A stretch of 64,000 bases of DNA, from NCBI GenBank assembly GCA_031213475.1, contig JARUPZ010000034.1:5525680-5589679 (forward strand). Reading direction: 5' to 3'. The notes below the pieces were generated by a model. It made no database searches, had not been told where the DNA came from, and saw nothing but the letters and a program-made list of their open reading frames with translations. A program made the position numbers and the translations under genes. Positions 10,594 through 20,584 of the stretch are shown here, piece by piece; position 1 is the first letter of the stretch; every line of letters starts with the position of its first letter. The DNA is from Nereocystis luetkeana. Its lineage: Eukaryota; Sar; Phaeophyceae; Laminariales; Laminariaceae.

Positions 10594-12060
10594 GTCTCAC
10601 GCGATAGGTGATAACATGGCTAAATTTTAGTTTTTGGCACGGCTATGTAGGTCCAAAAAACAAAATCGCGCACTACACGCACAAGCACGGCGGGGAGAGA
10701 GCGGGGAGGCGGCGTGTCATAACTCGAAGTTCCGACGAGAACATTATTACCTGGTACATCGGTATTGAAGGTCTCAACAGGTGAGGTAGGTAACAGAGGC
10801 GGGTAGGGAGGGGAGGAGACTAGTTGGCCTGACCATGATTAGATAGATGCATAAGGGGAGGGTGTTCGACAGTGCAAAGCTCCCCGCATCGCGGAGGGCA
10901 TTGCGAATCACACTTAGCCCGCGGGGTTACCAATATGCTAGAGGGCGTAGGGGAGCCGGGGAGAAGAAGAATAATAAATTTAGGCCCATGGCATGGAAAT
11001 AGCTCCTGGATGCGGCTGGCGTTGTGTCCAAATACAGGCGGTATAATACTGCCAAGTAGACGAACGTATAGTAATACTATGAGAGAAGCCCGGAACAAGG
11101 CCAGCAGGTTCGGCATAAAGTAATGTACACCTTGGACATATCATCGGTTCCGTTTCATAACCTTACTAGTTCAGGGATGAGAACTCCCTGGCCTGTATGC
11201 TCTTGCTCACGATGCCGGGGGGCGGAGCCGCCGTACGACCAGCAGGACCGAGCACACGCCTCCCGGGTTGGATCTGTACCCTTCAGACCCTACACAAACC
11301 AATTGTAACGGCAAGTTAAGACCCACTGTAGATCGTGGTATGGCCGAGATGTACAGGTAATAATGCAGTCAACGCTCCGCTGGAAGCAAGCCCCCAATAC
11401 GCCAGAATGCACGCGCCTATATATAGGGGAAAAGCTCGCACCCATGGCACGGATGGCTACTGCATGCGACTCGCGGTTCGAGTATAATAATTGTAGACGG
11501 GCTGACAAACCATGTACTACTGGTACATCAGTATGGTGGTCCCTCTAAAGTGTCGGAATGCGCCGGCCAACAATTTACCGGAACTATGGCGGCAACCGGC
11601 ACTAATTACTTCGCACACTGTATGCATGCCACGCTGGTTCACCCCATCGGCACCAAACGGTTCCATAGGCAGGCACCTACCTATGGCGGGCAATCGGTCC
11701 TATCGAGGGACCACTACTACAATAGTTAGTTGGAAAGTACCGGGGCAAAGGACAACAACAGGAAGGCGCACCTGTTGTGGTCGATGTTGCGCCGGAAGCG
11801 GGCAACGGAAGAAGCTATTTATTTGGTAGGCGATGGGCCGCATATATATCACCGCTTCGTTTTGTACAGCATAGATATATACCAGTAGGAGGGATTGAAA
11901 ACATCTCGGAGATTCATGACTTCCCGGCGTACTGCCCGTGGCAATAATAGCGTATAGAGCTTACCACTTATTCGAAATTTAACATGATTGGTTTGGCGTA
12001 TGTATATCGTTGCTCTGATTGGCTGAAAAATAGTGGGGCTGAAAAATAGTGGTGAGGTTG
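10594..12060. other. No recognisable gene
   Basis: Unique-looking DNA with short open stretches only. A weak GATCT-type repeat lies at 11260-11340 (TTGGATCTGTACCCTTCAGA, CCTACACAAACC). A pair of TGGCTGAAAAATAGTGG words lies at 12020-12055. Confidence 0.4.
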
Positions 12061-12102
12061 TCTTGGCTGTCTCAGGGTTAGGGGTGTGGTGCGGGAAAAG
12101 GA

Positions 12103-12531
12103 TTGGTTATATTCGTCTCGTACACAGCAGCAGCAGTGTTAACCTCATTCCGCGACTGGGTTGGTGTTAAGATCACGGAGAGCGGGGCGCTTTGTATCCC
12201 TGGACAGGCGTTCAACCTCATACAAAGCAGTATCATAACGTTGGTGAGCAAAACCCTCCGCGGCGAGAGGGGTGCGCCTCGCATCACTGTTACCAAGCCC
12301 GATGCGTGCTGCGACAGGGAGATAGATGCATCCAACATTTATTTCGATGACGCGGTTCCTCGCTTGCTTGAGGATTACATCCTTCGTATTCGACGTGACA
12401 CCGAAAAAACAGCTCCAAGAAACGTGTCCACGCAAAAAATTAACCCGATGAGCGCTATGTCGGATTATATTTTTTTTGTAACAAACAGACGATTTGGTAC
12501 TACTACTACAATACTACTGCTGCTGTTGTAG
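12103..12531 (+). CDS. Unidentified protein-like open stretch
   Basis: 142 codons open, of which about residues 14-108 look like real protein: mixed composition, many C/G third positions and no low-complexity. Landmarks include RDWVGVKITESG, LVSKTLRGERGAPR and YFDDAVPRLLEDYILRIRR. The last 30 residues run into repeat sequence (TTTTILLLLL). An upstream CAG-repeat (ACAGCAGCAGCAG) just before residue 10 could act as a splice acceptor, so the true exon may start near 12139. I recognise no family. It may be one exon of a host gene or a relic. Confidence 0.3.
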   Translation: MVIFVSYTAAAVLTSFRDWVGVKITESGALCIPGQAFNLIQSSIITLVSKTLRGERGAPRITVTKPDACCDREIDASNIYFDDAVPRLLEDYILRIRRDTEKTAPRNVSTQKINPMSAMSDYIFFVTNRRFGTTTTILLLLL

Positions 12532-13062
12532 TCCCTCAGTTGAGAAGTCCCATATATATATATATGTGTTAGAGGTGTTTGCCTCATGAGGCAAAAACAG
12601 CGCTACCCCTATCGTGTAAGCATGTGTTGCCGGCCGGCGAGATTCGATGAACTCGAAAAAAATATGTATCCTTTGCGGTTCATACGAAGTACAGCGCTAT
12701 CAACCACTACTACTAGTTACTGGCGATCTAACAATCATTATGGGCGTCGTCACGGCTTCTCCTTGTTGTCCCGTTGTGCCCTGGGCCGGATGCCTTCTAT
12801 TATCTCTGCAGCTCAAGGTCAGTAAGTGGTAGGCATATATATACGCCCACGTGCGCGCCAGCTTGTGTATCACGTTGTTGCCAGTCGGGCGCGACACCCA
12901 GGCGTGCATGCAGTATTATAGTGTGAGTCTGATTGAACGTACAGGGTAATGTTGTACTCCTTGTTGTGGCCTTCGAAGTGTACCTTATATTTGCGGTCAT
13001 CAGTACGCGGTGGACGGAGAAGACCAATGCAACACCACCGTGGTATCAGAAGGTTGTGTAGC

Positions 13063-13176
13063 TTAACCCTTTTGGAGCAACTAACTGCAGTCCCGTTTTG
13101 GGGACAAAGCGCTTGCAATTAGAATGGTTTGTCCTCAAAAAAACGGGACTGCAGCAGCACCAAAAAAAGGAGTAAA
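13063..13176 (+). mobile_element. Family B foldback MITE
   Basis: TTAACCC left end and arms CTGCAGTCCCGTTTTGGGG and ACGGGACTGCAG. The right terminus is decayed. Confidence 0.7.
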
Positions 13177-13279
13177 GGATGATTTGAAGGGGTGGTATGC
13201 ACTGCTGTATACCTGGAAGGGTGTATACAGGTATGGGCTACGACTATACCAGGGTAGTCTGCATGGGCCCATGGGTTCG

Positions 13280-13391
13280 TATTAAGGGGGACCATATTTA
13301 ATTGGGCCTACGGCATACACAAAAACCTACCAGGTATATATTTGCCTATTTTTACTACAACATTTGGTCCATTTACTATGGTTCCCCGTAT
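13280..13391 (+). mobile_element. Family A MITE carrying a TACCAGGTA insertion
   Basis: 112-bp copy whose core contains CTACCAGGTATATA, the dispersed palindromic word, inside otherwise typical family A sequence. Confidence 0.7.
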
Positions 13392-13413
13392 GGTATTAAT
13401 TGTCATTGTAACG

Positions 13414-13540
13414 CTTGCCATCCCACAATGTGCAGCATGAGCTTCAACGTCGATCCCTCAAAACGTTCCTGAAAGAAGAAATCCCCGGAAGCAAAGGAAA
13501 GCTATGCACGACGTCTGTAGCTCCTTGTAGTGTAGCGCCA
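13414..13540 (-). mobile_element. Family C retroposon copy
   Basis: Contains CCACAATGTGCAGCATGAGC, GATCCCTCAAAACGTTCCTG, AAGAAATCCCCGGAAGCAAA and GACGTCTGTAGC, in the order of the 15615-15777 copy. It abuts the right end of a family A element. Confidence 0.65.
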
Positions 13541-13833
13541 TAATGCATGTTAATATTTAGGCAGTACGAATTCAACGGTATGTTGTAGACCTTGAATAAT
13601 TAACGACACGAACAATTGTTCGTTGTCAACCCTGCTGTGGGACCCCGAGGTTGTGACCCTGCAGGAAAATAAAAATAAAAAGGTTAGTAGTTCCTCAACA
13701 GCCCACGAGTGGTGTGAGGGCTCGGCAGCATGGGTATAGATAGGATCTTGCTGCGCCATTGTCGTACTGAATGCGGCTCCCTTCAACCATTTTAGTGCGG
13801 ACATCAAGCCATTAAAAGCACCGGTTTGACCAT

Positions 13834-13928
13834 TTAACCTTCAGAACTGCAGTCCCATTTCGGGGACAGCTCAGTCAAAGTTGACATAGGTTTTCCGCAA
13901 AACGGGACTGCGGTCCTCGAAGGGTTAA
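13834..13928 (+). mobile_element. Family B foldback MITE with TTAA at both ends
   Basis: TTAACC at 13834 and GGTTAA ending at 13928 flank arms AGAACTGCAGTCCCATTTC and AACGGGACTGCGGTCCT. Confidence 0.8.
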
Positions 13929-13948
13929 GACCACCATAGCGCTACTAC

Positions 13949-14298
13949 TCTAATAAGGATATCCTTGGGCCGGGTAATCGATCGGTCTTTTACCCCTATA
14001 GCTCAGTAGGTAACACCTTCACATTTGACGTCGTCCAGGTCACGGGTTCGAACCTCACTTCGAACGTTTCGTTTACAGAAACGCTTGCGCGTGCACACCT
14101 AAAAAACACATCTCCCTGGTTCCCCAGGTAATGAAACGAAGCGGGTAGGTCAGCGTACGGACGTATACGGTTCCGACGCCCCAAAAGACCCCGCCGTTCA
14201 GAGGGGGGGAGAGTGTTCTAAGGATTACCTTGGGCTGGGTAATCGATCGGTCTTGTACCCCTGTAGCTCAGTTAGTTACTGTAGGTAACACCTTCACA
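13949..14298 (+). mobile_element. TRIM-like miniature LTR element, copy 2
   Basis: Terminal direct repeats at 13949-14023 and 14214-14298 (AAGGAT..CCTTGGGC.GGGTAATCGATCG to ACACCTTCACA), a TGACGTCGTCC word after the left repeat, and the purine tract AGGGGGGGAGAG just before the right repeat. Flanks CTAC/CTAC form a 4-bp target duplication. The interior closely matches copy 1. A fossil of moderate age without coding sequence. Confidence 0.8.
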
Positions 14299-14334
14299 CT
14301 ACGGTGGATTGCAGTAATCAGGATCGAACACGCT

Positions 14335-14443
14335 TATTGCGGGGGGGCATAGTAAATAAGACCAAATATTGTTAGTGAAATTAGGTAAACATGAAGGTTT
14401 TTGTGTGTACCGTAGGTCATATTAACTATGGTCCCCCGTAGTA
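14335..14443 (-). mobile_element. Family A MITE, inverted
   Basis: 109-bp inverted copy; core CCAAATATTGTTAG and CCGTAGGTCATATTAACTA. It lies 36 bp downstream of the TRIM element. Confidence 0.8.
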
Positions 14444-14462
14444 GTAGTAAAAACACTGGAAT

Positions 14463-14521
14463 GTGTAGGCTTTTAAGTGTACTGGTAGGACGTGACCTGA
14501 TTGCTATGGTCCCCGGTATTA
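14463..14521 (-). mobile_element. Family A MITE fragment
   Basis: The end CTATGGTCCCCGGTATTAG, preceded by GGACGTGACCTGATTG, matches only the terminal half. Confidence 0.4.
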
Positions 14522-14641
14522 GAGATAACACAAGTGACACGAACTTGAACCTGACATCAAATCGACTTTTCGCAAGCAAAATATAAGGTCCACACCGAGA
14601 TATATTACCGACCCTACAAACCGCTTGGTGACGGGGTGGTC

Positions 14642-14746
14642 TTAACCCTTTTAGGACCCCAGCCCCGTTTTGGGGGCAGACTACTTATAATTAGAGTGTG
14701 TTGTCCCCACATATATATATGGGGGTGCGGTTCTAAAAGGGGTTAA
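14642..14746 (+). mobile_element. Family B foldback MITE with TTAA at both ends
   Basis: TTAACCCTTTTAGGACC to GGTTCTAAAAGGGGTTAA. The loop side carries a short AT run. Confidence 0.8.
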
Positions 14747-14836
14747 ATAAGGATAAATATCACCCCCCTATCCTGGCCACATCATCACTTTTTTTTATTT
14801 TTTATCGTCGGTGTCCCCCTCTAAATTCCCGAGAGG

Positions 14837-14953
14837 GTTTGAACCCTTTTAGCAGTAAGTAACTAGTTGCAGTCCCGTTTTGGGGGCAAACTGCTTGAAA
14901 TTTGGCTGTTTTGTCCCCGAAACGGTACTACTACCTGCAGTTCCAGAAGGGTG
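14837..14953 (+). mobile_element. Family B foldback MITE, diverged
   Basis: AACCCTTTTAGCAG, then TTGCAGTCCCGTTTTGGGGG, and on the right TTTTGTCCCCGAAACGG and CTGCAGTTCCAGAAGGG. The TTAA flanks are lost. Confidence 0.65.
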
Positions 14954-15139
14954 TACAACTTTCCCCCGTCGCCGGTGGCTCGTTTGGTAGATCTCTGCTT
15001 CAAAATGGCACCGGCGCGGAAATGACCCGCTGCCTCAGACTCTACGGGGGCGTACTAACACATACCTACATAAAGTATACCAGGTAGTACGGTATATTGC
15101 GGGGGGCCTTGTGGATTCCAGAAGCCACTACGTATGAAC

Positions 15140-15290
15140 CCTTGCTTTGTGACCACAGAACTTGTATCTCTTCTAGGATTGGAGAATCGGCACGGACACT
15201 GGTTGTGCTGGATGTCGACGGGCAGAAAGAACGGTTTAATGTGAAGAACACACACACTAAACACATCGTAACTCCCCATGTTTACACCTC
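15140..15290 (+). repeat. Dispersed repeat shared with 44880-45020
   Basis: Both copies contain CTAGGATTG.AGAATCGGC.CGG.CACTGGTTG and GTGAAGAACACACACAC. The plus frame reads ESART/ALVVLD/ALDFD-like words in both, which hints at former coding sequence. The family is unknown. Confidence 0.5.
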
Positions 15291-15309
15291 CAACTTTGTT
15301 TCTGATTAT

Positions 15310-15428
15310 TATTACGGGGGGCCATAGTAAATAGGACCTGCGGTACAGACAAAAGTCTACCTGGTATGTATATATTACTTTTTTACCAACGATATTTGGT
15401 CCTATTTACTATATGGTCCCCCGTAATA
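15310..15428 (+). mobile_element. Family A MITE with extended core
   Basis: 119-bp copy with intact tips; the core is lengthened by a CTACCTGGTATG word and a TATA stretch. Confidence 0.8.
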
Positions 15429-15578
15429 GATTCACCCGTGTTGGTTTATACATATATATATATATCTGATACTACTGTATGTAGTACGGACGGCGCTGTT
15501 TATAGTAGTAACCAGAAGCCACGGTGAGCCCAAAAACTAGGTATCACCCTGTGCTTGCACGTCATGTTTGGCTCTGAT

Positions 15579-15855
15579 TACTACGGGGGGCTATAGAAGA
15601 CAGGACATAATATTAGTATTATTATTATTATTATTATTATTTCTTCTGCCATCCGACAATGTGCAGCATGATCTTCAACATGGATCACTCATAACTTTCC
15701 CGAAAGAAAACCTCGGAAACAAAAGGAAACCCATGCACCAAGTCTACCTCCCTTCCGTGCCAACTTTCGGCTTGTCTACATAATATTGTTACTAAAAAAA
15801 GCGAAATACATTTTGTTTGCACCGTAGGTCCTGTTCAATATGGCCTCTCGTAACA
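15579..15855 (-). mobile_element. Family A MITE interrupted by a family C retroposon
   Basis: The left part (15579-15614) and right part (15778-15855) are the two halves of one inverted family A copy (TACTACGGGGGGCTATAG; CACCGTAGGTCCTGTTC; TATGGCCTCTCGTAACA). The break carries the 10-bp duplication ACATAATATT on both sides. Confidence 0.75.
15615..15777 (-). mobile_element. Family C retroposon (reference copy, AAT-tailed)
   Basis: 163-bp insertion flanked by the exact direct repeat ACATAATATT at 15605-15614 and 15778-15787. In the minus orientation it begins near TAGACAAGCCGAAAG, contains GATCATGCTGCACATTGTCGG and ends in (AAT)n (15615-15640 on the plus strand). Target duplication plus a simple-repeat 3' tail are hallmarks of target-primed retroposition, so this is a SINE or a 5'-truncated LINE 3' end. 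No pol III boxes and no coding sequence are seen. Other copies: 13414, 15945, 16915, 17706, 20005, 24180 and 36545. Confidence 0.75.
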
Positions 15856-15944
15856 GTGCAGTTAGGAAGCTAAGCATGCGCGTACGGAATTGATACATAC
15901 ATGTGGCCCTGACGTGTTATATACATACCAAGGTATATATATAT

Positions 15945-15995
15945 ATTATTATTTCTCTTCCCATCCGACAATGTGCAGCATGATCTTCAACATGG
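15945..15995 (-). mobile_element. Family C fragment next to an ATT run
   Basis: ATTATTATTTCTCTTCCCATCCGACAATGTGC (matches with one gap) and CAGCATGATCTTCAACATGG. It stops at a TA microsatellite. Confidence 0.6.
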
Positions 15996-16055
15996 ATATA
16001 TATATATATATTCATATATCAAATCTATATTATGTTATGGAAGTATACTATCTTG

Positions 16056-16057
<2 letters not shown>

Positions 16058-16095
<38 letters not shown>

Positions 16096-16110
16096 ATAAT
16101 ATATATATGC
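16058..16110. repeat. TA dinucleotide repeat
   Basis: Nearly pure (TA)n tract with short interruptions. Confidence 0.9.
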
Positions 16111-16176
16111 ACGACACATAATACATCGATCGCACGAATGCCGCACGGAACAATTGCGGCCATTTACCGTATCTAC

Positions 16177-16285
16177 TATGACGGGGGACCATAGTAAATA
16201 GGACCTACGTTACACACAAAAACCTACATACTTCATTATTTTCATCTACAATATTTGTTCCTATTTACTATGGCCCCCCTTAATA
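16177..16285 (+). mobile_element. Family A MITE
   Basis: 109-bp copy, tips TATGACGGGGGACC and GGCCCCCCTTAATA; the core is typical. Confidence 0.75.
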
Positions 16286-16609
16286 CTGTGCGTAGAGAGA
16301 AAGGACATTTCGAGCCTTCAGTTTTCTGACTGGTCCATTTTGAATTTTTGATTTTGGTGGAAAACCCTTGGTCGATAAGGAAAAGATATTCGCCATACAC
16401 GGGGCCGTGCTACATACATATATATATAAACCCAGGGTGGATTCGGAAAGGGACTTGCCGTCTTACCGTACGCACCCGATGCCGCTTGGAATGAGTCTTT
16501 TTCATGAAGAATACCAGGTATTATATGATATAATAGTGGTGCACGTGTACAGTTACTAGTAGTAGTAGTATTAAATAGTAAAAAAGAAAAGTGTGATTAT
16601 TAGCTAAAA

Positions 16610-16815
16610 TCGTGCTGGAAATAGAGATATAATTATTTCTTTTCTGAATTCGGGGAGACGAAATTCAATTTTATTATTTCGTGCTGGAAATAAATAGAGG
16701 TATAATTATTTATTTTCTGAATTCGGGGAGACGAAATTCAATTATGATATTTCGTGCTGGAAATAGAGGTATAATTATTTATTTTCTGCATTCGGGGAGA
16801 CGAAATGCATCAATA
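16610..16815 (+). repeat. Tandem repeat of about 70 bp, three units, each with a hairpin
   Basis: Units start CGTGCTGGAAATA, run through ATAATTATTT and end in a hairpin at 16645-16667, 16718-16740 and 16787-16809. In the first two units the stem is TGAATT/AATTCA. In the third it is TGCATT/AATGCA, a paired change that preserves the stem. The loop CGGGGAGACGA is identical in all three. This suggests constraint on the hairpin, or gene conversion within an inverted repeat. Confidence 0.8.
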
Positions 16816-16914
16816 TTAATTTTTGCATATATATATATTAATTGCAGAATGCAGAACGCTTGTTAGTACTTACTACTATAGTACAGGGGAGCACAATATT
16901 TTATACCAGGTAAT

Positions 16915-17098
16915 TATAAGGCTTGCCCTCCGACAACAAAACTGAGCACAGCATGATGAGCTACACAACGTTGATCACTCGAAACATTCCACTGAAAAAA
17001 GATATCCCCGGAAACAAAGCAAACCTACAGTAGTATGCACAAGGTCTGTAACTATCTTCCACGTCTACTTCCCTCTATGCTTCATCTACGATTCAGAA
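16915..17098 (-). mobile_element. Family C retroposon copy
   Basis: Contains TTGATCACTCGAAACATTCC, GATATCCCCGGAAACAAAG and AGGTCTGTAACTATCTTCC. It extends further at the element's 5' end than the reference copy (CACGTCTACTTCCCTCTATG). Confidence 0.65.
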
Positions 17099-17529
17099 CC
17101 AGACATGATGTCTAAACAAAGAGGAACACATGAGGCTTTTGGGTTAATCGCGGGTTCGGATTGCGATGGTCCCCCGTAATACCACGTGACGGGGAACGAA
17201 CACAGGACAAGACGAGAAAAGGCAAAGAAAGGGTGGTGTTTGCAGGGTTCCAAGAAGAAAAACTCGAGAGAATCTGATAGCGTAGGGCGCAATATATATA
17301 CTACCTTTCTTTGACTCGTTCGTGCTGCACGATAAATCGATAGGGCATGCCTCTCGTACGTACCACTTTTTGAGCAAATTATTTTCTGGCTGGCCGGGTA
17401 CTTTAATGTGTGGTAGAGGTCTGCAAGGGGGGGTACTTTCCGAAGCTGCCCCAGGATCGTGGGACCGTTTGCATCTCCCATGAAACGCGCCACCTCGACA
17501 ATAGAGGGAAACGGGATCATGAACACCAT
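17086..17529 (-). CDS. Unidentified open stretch, partly protein-like
   Basis: 147 codons open. The first 80 or so residues have natural composition (MVFMIPFPSIVEVARFMGD, ILGQLRKVPPLADLYHTLKY). The C-terminal part runs through a family A fragment (YYGGPSQ) and family C DNA, so it is not an original C-terminus. No family is recognised. It may be one exon (about 17290-17529) or chance. Confidence 0.2.
   Translation of the reverse strand: MVFMIPFPSIVEVARFMGDANGPTILGQLRKVPPLADLYHTLKYPASQKIICSKSGTYERHALSIYRAARTSQRKVVYILRPTLSDSLEFFFLEPCKHHPFFAFSRLVLCSFPVTWYYGGPSQSEPAINPKASCVPLCLDIMSGSES
17155..17183 (+). mobile_element. Family A MITE right-end fragment
   Basis: GATTGCGATGGTCCCCCGTAATA (end of a copy) with no left arm nearby. 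Confidence 0.45.
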
Positions 17530-17543
17530 GGCATTATCCCTTT

Positions 17544-17660
17544 CTTATAGGACTCACTACTACCGTGCAGTCCAGTCCCGTTTTGGGGTTATTAAACAGC
17601 GGGAAATCCAAGCAGTTCTGTCCCCAAAACGGGACTGCAGTACTAAAAGGACTATAACCC
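17544..17660 (+). mobile_element. Family B foldback MITE
   Basis: CAGTCCCGTTTTGGGG and CCCCAAAACGGGACTGCAGT arms; the middle is rearranged (TATTAAACAGCGGG). Confidence 0.7.
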
Positions 17661-17665
17661 ATAAC

Positions 17666-17704
<39 letters not shown>

Positions 17705-17705
17705 T
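17666..17705 (+). repeat. TTA microsatellite (family C tail)
   Basis: (TTA)n run directly before the family C copy at 17706. Read on the minus strand it is that element's (TAA)n tail. Confidence 0.8.
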
Positions 17706-17895
17706 ACTAGGCTTGCCATGCGACAATGTGCAGCATGTTGTATGTATGTATGAGCTTCCACGTTGTTTGTGATCAATCAAAACATCCGTGAAAGAAGAAA
17801 TCTCCGTAATACGGTATACAAAGAAAACCTCTATATTATACTGTACACCAAGTAGTCTATCTATCTTCTATGTGTCTACTTCCTTTTTTTTATGT
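17706..17895 (-). mobile_element. Family C retroposon copy
   Basis: CTTGCCATGCGACAATGTGC, GATCAATCAAAACATCCGTG, AGAAGAAATCTCCGT and TATGTGTCTACTTCC; contains small insertions relative to the reference. Confidence 0.7.
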
Positions 17896-18779
17896 TTTCG
17901 TTGGAATACTATAATATTATTGTTACTATAGTGTTTCACAAGGTTGCACTCGCGATACACCTTGCTTGGCTTTGGGGTTGGTTGTTCATGGGGTTGCATG
18001 GAGTTGCACTTTGCTTTGAAATTTCTCCAAAAAAAAGCCGGTTCTTCTGTGGGGGCGATAGAGAGCTAGCTCAGGCCAAGAAGAGAAGAGCTTCATTCTT
18101 CAGGAAATAAATGTAGGTAGGTAGTAGGTAGGTGCTATATACGGCGTACAAAATACATACGAGTATCTACGGAGATTGTTGCAGGCATCCTCTTTCTTTA
18201 GTGGCGGGTGGTTGGTATCGGTGTGGGCGCGGGCACCGGGTGCGTGGTCACAGCACTGTACGGCAACACCCCTTTGCTTCTCACGCCCGGTACAGGTGCC
18301 TCGTCTTGCACACACGCGTGTGTGTGTGTGTTTTTGTTTCATGATGTATGTACTGTAGCACGCATGCATGTTATGTGCTTCGAAGTATATATAGACACAC
18401 ACAGCTGTTTTATATTATACCAGGTACCTGGTAGGTATTATTATGTATTAATCGGTGCAGCTCTTCTTCTACTACTACTACTGTAATAATACCAGTATGC
18501 CCTGGTATGTTTTTACGGTATACGTACGCGTACCCCAAATAATGGCAACAAGAAGAATGGTGACAATGCGAACAAGATAAAGAGCTCATCATATCACGCA
18601 ACAACTACTACTACTCTCTTTTTCGGGCATGCATGCTGACACAAATAACATACATGTATGTATGTGCGTGTTGTATGTATTATTGTATGCATGTGTGTCA
18701 CAGCAGTGTCGTCATCCTCGCTGCTGTCTAGACGTACGTATAGGAAAGTGTATCAGCACAACATCGCGAGCGGTTTGAT

Positions 18780-18870
18780 GCAACAGCAGCAACAACAGCA
18801 ACAACAGCAACAACAACAACAACAACAACAACAGCAACAACAACAACAACAACAACACCAGCAGCAACAA

Positions 18871-18901
<31 letters not shown>

Positions 18902-18906
18902 AACAC
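18780..18906 (+). repeat. CAA/CAG microsatellite
   Basis: 127-bp run of CAACAG-type units. It creates poly-Gln on the plus strand and poly-Leu, poly-Val or poly-Cys on the minus strand. No flanking conserved protein sequence supports a real polyQ gene. Confidence 0.9.
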
Positions 18907-19004
18907 AACAAAATATTCGTTAACATTTGCTCGAGCATCTCCACCGCCGCCGCATGGACCCCGAAGGAGGGGAGGACGCGCGCTCGCCCGTAGTAGTCGT
19001 TTGT

Positions 19005-19150
19005 CATAGACCCCCTCTTGCATCCCTACAATGCCGGGACGGAGGACGTCAGACTCTGTGGTTTCACCGAGGGGGCGTAGACTCATTATTTGTTGCTGGC
19101 CTTAGTAATTTGACCATTGACCACGCATCCCTTTTGAGACAGAGCAGAGG
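19005..19150 (-). repeat. C-tract repeat fragment plus adjoining shared block
   Basis: CATCCCTACAATGCCGGGAC at 19021 matches the C-tract repeat at 61036-61300. Then TGACCATTGACCACGCATCC near 19112 recurs at about 56206 and, weakly, at 61605. Confidence 0.5.
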
Positions 19151-19253
19151 GGGGGGGGGTTCTGCGCCAAGAAGAGAAGAACCGAACATGCATCAACGAC
19201 TTTGACGAGTGAGTGTGTACACAGCAGTTAGTAGTAGTAGTCACTATTAATAT

Positions 19254-19381
19254 TATTACGGGGGACCATATTAAACAGGACCTATACGGTACACACTAAA
19301 AACTGTATATTTCGCTCATTTTACTTACCAGGTACCTGGTGCAATATTTGGTCCCATTTACTATCATCGTCCCCCGTAATA
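19254..19381 (+). mobile_element. Family A MITE carrying ACCAGGTACCTGGT
   Basis: 128-bp copy whose core holds the palindrome ACCAGGTACCTGGT between TTTTACTT and GCAATATTTGG, plus a 3-base insertion in the right arm. Confidence 0.75.
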
Positions 19382-20004
19382 CCCGTAATGCTTCTAGCAA
19401 GCAAACAGCCTTTTCAGGCAACACGTACTCGTGGTACGTGTTTACGTCTTTATGGCACGGCGCTTATAGCATAGCGATGATGACTGCGTGCACGAAATAA
19501 ATACAGATTTTTGTTTCTGGAAACAGCAGTTTGTTGTAGACTATTATTATAAATATAGTACCGTAATACGTATACGCATTGTCTGCAGTTCTGTCTACTT
19601 CCAATTGGTAGGGCGATGCCACCAGTTGCAATGATTCCATATAATATATATATAATATGGTGAGTATACCAAATATCGACGGCGTATTACTGTCGCAATG
19701 GCTTTTCGAGTAGGAATAACGCCGACAACATAACTGTTAGCAACTACAACTCAGAACAGCAGTAGTAGTACCACTGCAACAGGAAGAGGGCAAAGCGAAA
19801 ACACTACTGCTGTAATGTATTGCAATTGCAGTAGGCCCATCGTATGAGCACACTGAACATCACCAACTAACTGAAGAAAGAACGACGGACGCGACAAATG
19901 CAACGAATGGTTTATTCGCCGTCACCCATTATCTACACTGTTTCAACATACTCTATATATAGTACAGGTCTACTATTAATACTACCACACTACTACTATT
20001 AATT
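19382..20004. other. No recognisable gene; possible intron of the beta-helix gene
   Basis: AT-rich DNA with AGT and TATA runs. If the gene whose first exon is 20585-21197 continues, this region lies in its downstream introns, but I see no further beta-helix exon. Confidence 0.35.
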
Positions 20005-20058
20005 TCTCTTGCCATCCGACAATGTGCAGCATGATGATCTTCAACATTGATCACCCGT
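20005..20058 (-). mobile_element. Family C fragment
   Basis: TCTCTTGCCATCCGACAATG and TCTTCAACATTGATCACCCG, preceded by ATTAATTT. Confidence 0.6.
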
Positions 20059-20584
20059 ATTTATACTACTTTTATTTTTAGACTACGCGCACAAAAAGTG
20101 CGCCTCGCAGGGTATTGAAATTTATTTGTTTTTAAGCTATCATCCCTGAGATCGAAAATTGCGTCGAATCTCATTATCGCAACCCGTTTGCGATATTCCG
20201 TGGATGCACGACTATTAATAATACCAGGTATACGGAGTAGGCTATTTCCGTAATATAATACCAGGTATGTACATACACGGTCGAATGAAAACAAATACAT
20301 AGGTTCACTTCATTGTTTTTTCTGTCTTACCGCTCTGGCCAGAAAAACCATCGCCATTTCTACTACGAATTCAACACCGAACGGCGTTTATATTGTCGTT
20401 CCTAGTAAAGTGGTATGAATATTGTATGCCTGGTATATATATAATATGCCAGGTGCCAGGTAACAAAGGCGACGTGCTTATTACTTATTACCTATTCGTG
20501 TACGGCATTTTGTATACTCACTCGTAGTATAATGTAGTGTAGTCTATGCACCCAGGTTTTATAGCATGGCTTTTCCCGGCTTAC

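Noticed and set aside
18658-18993. PolyQ protein
   Set aside because: The Gln run comes from the CAA/CAG microsatellite and lacks conserved flanks.
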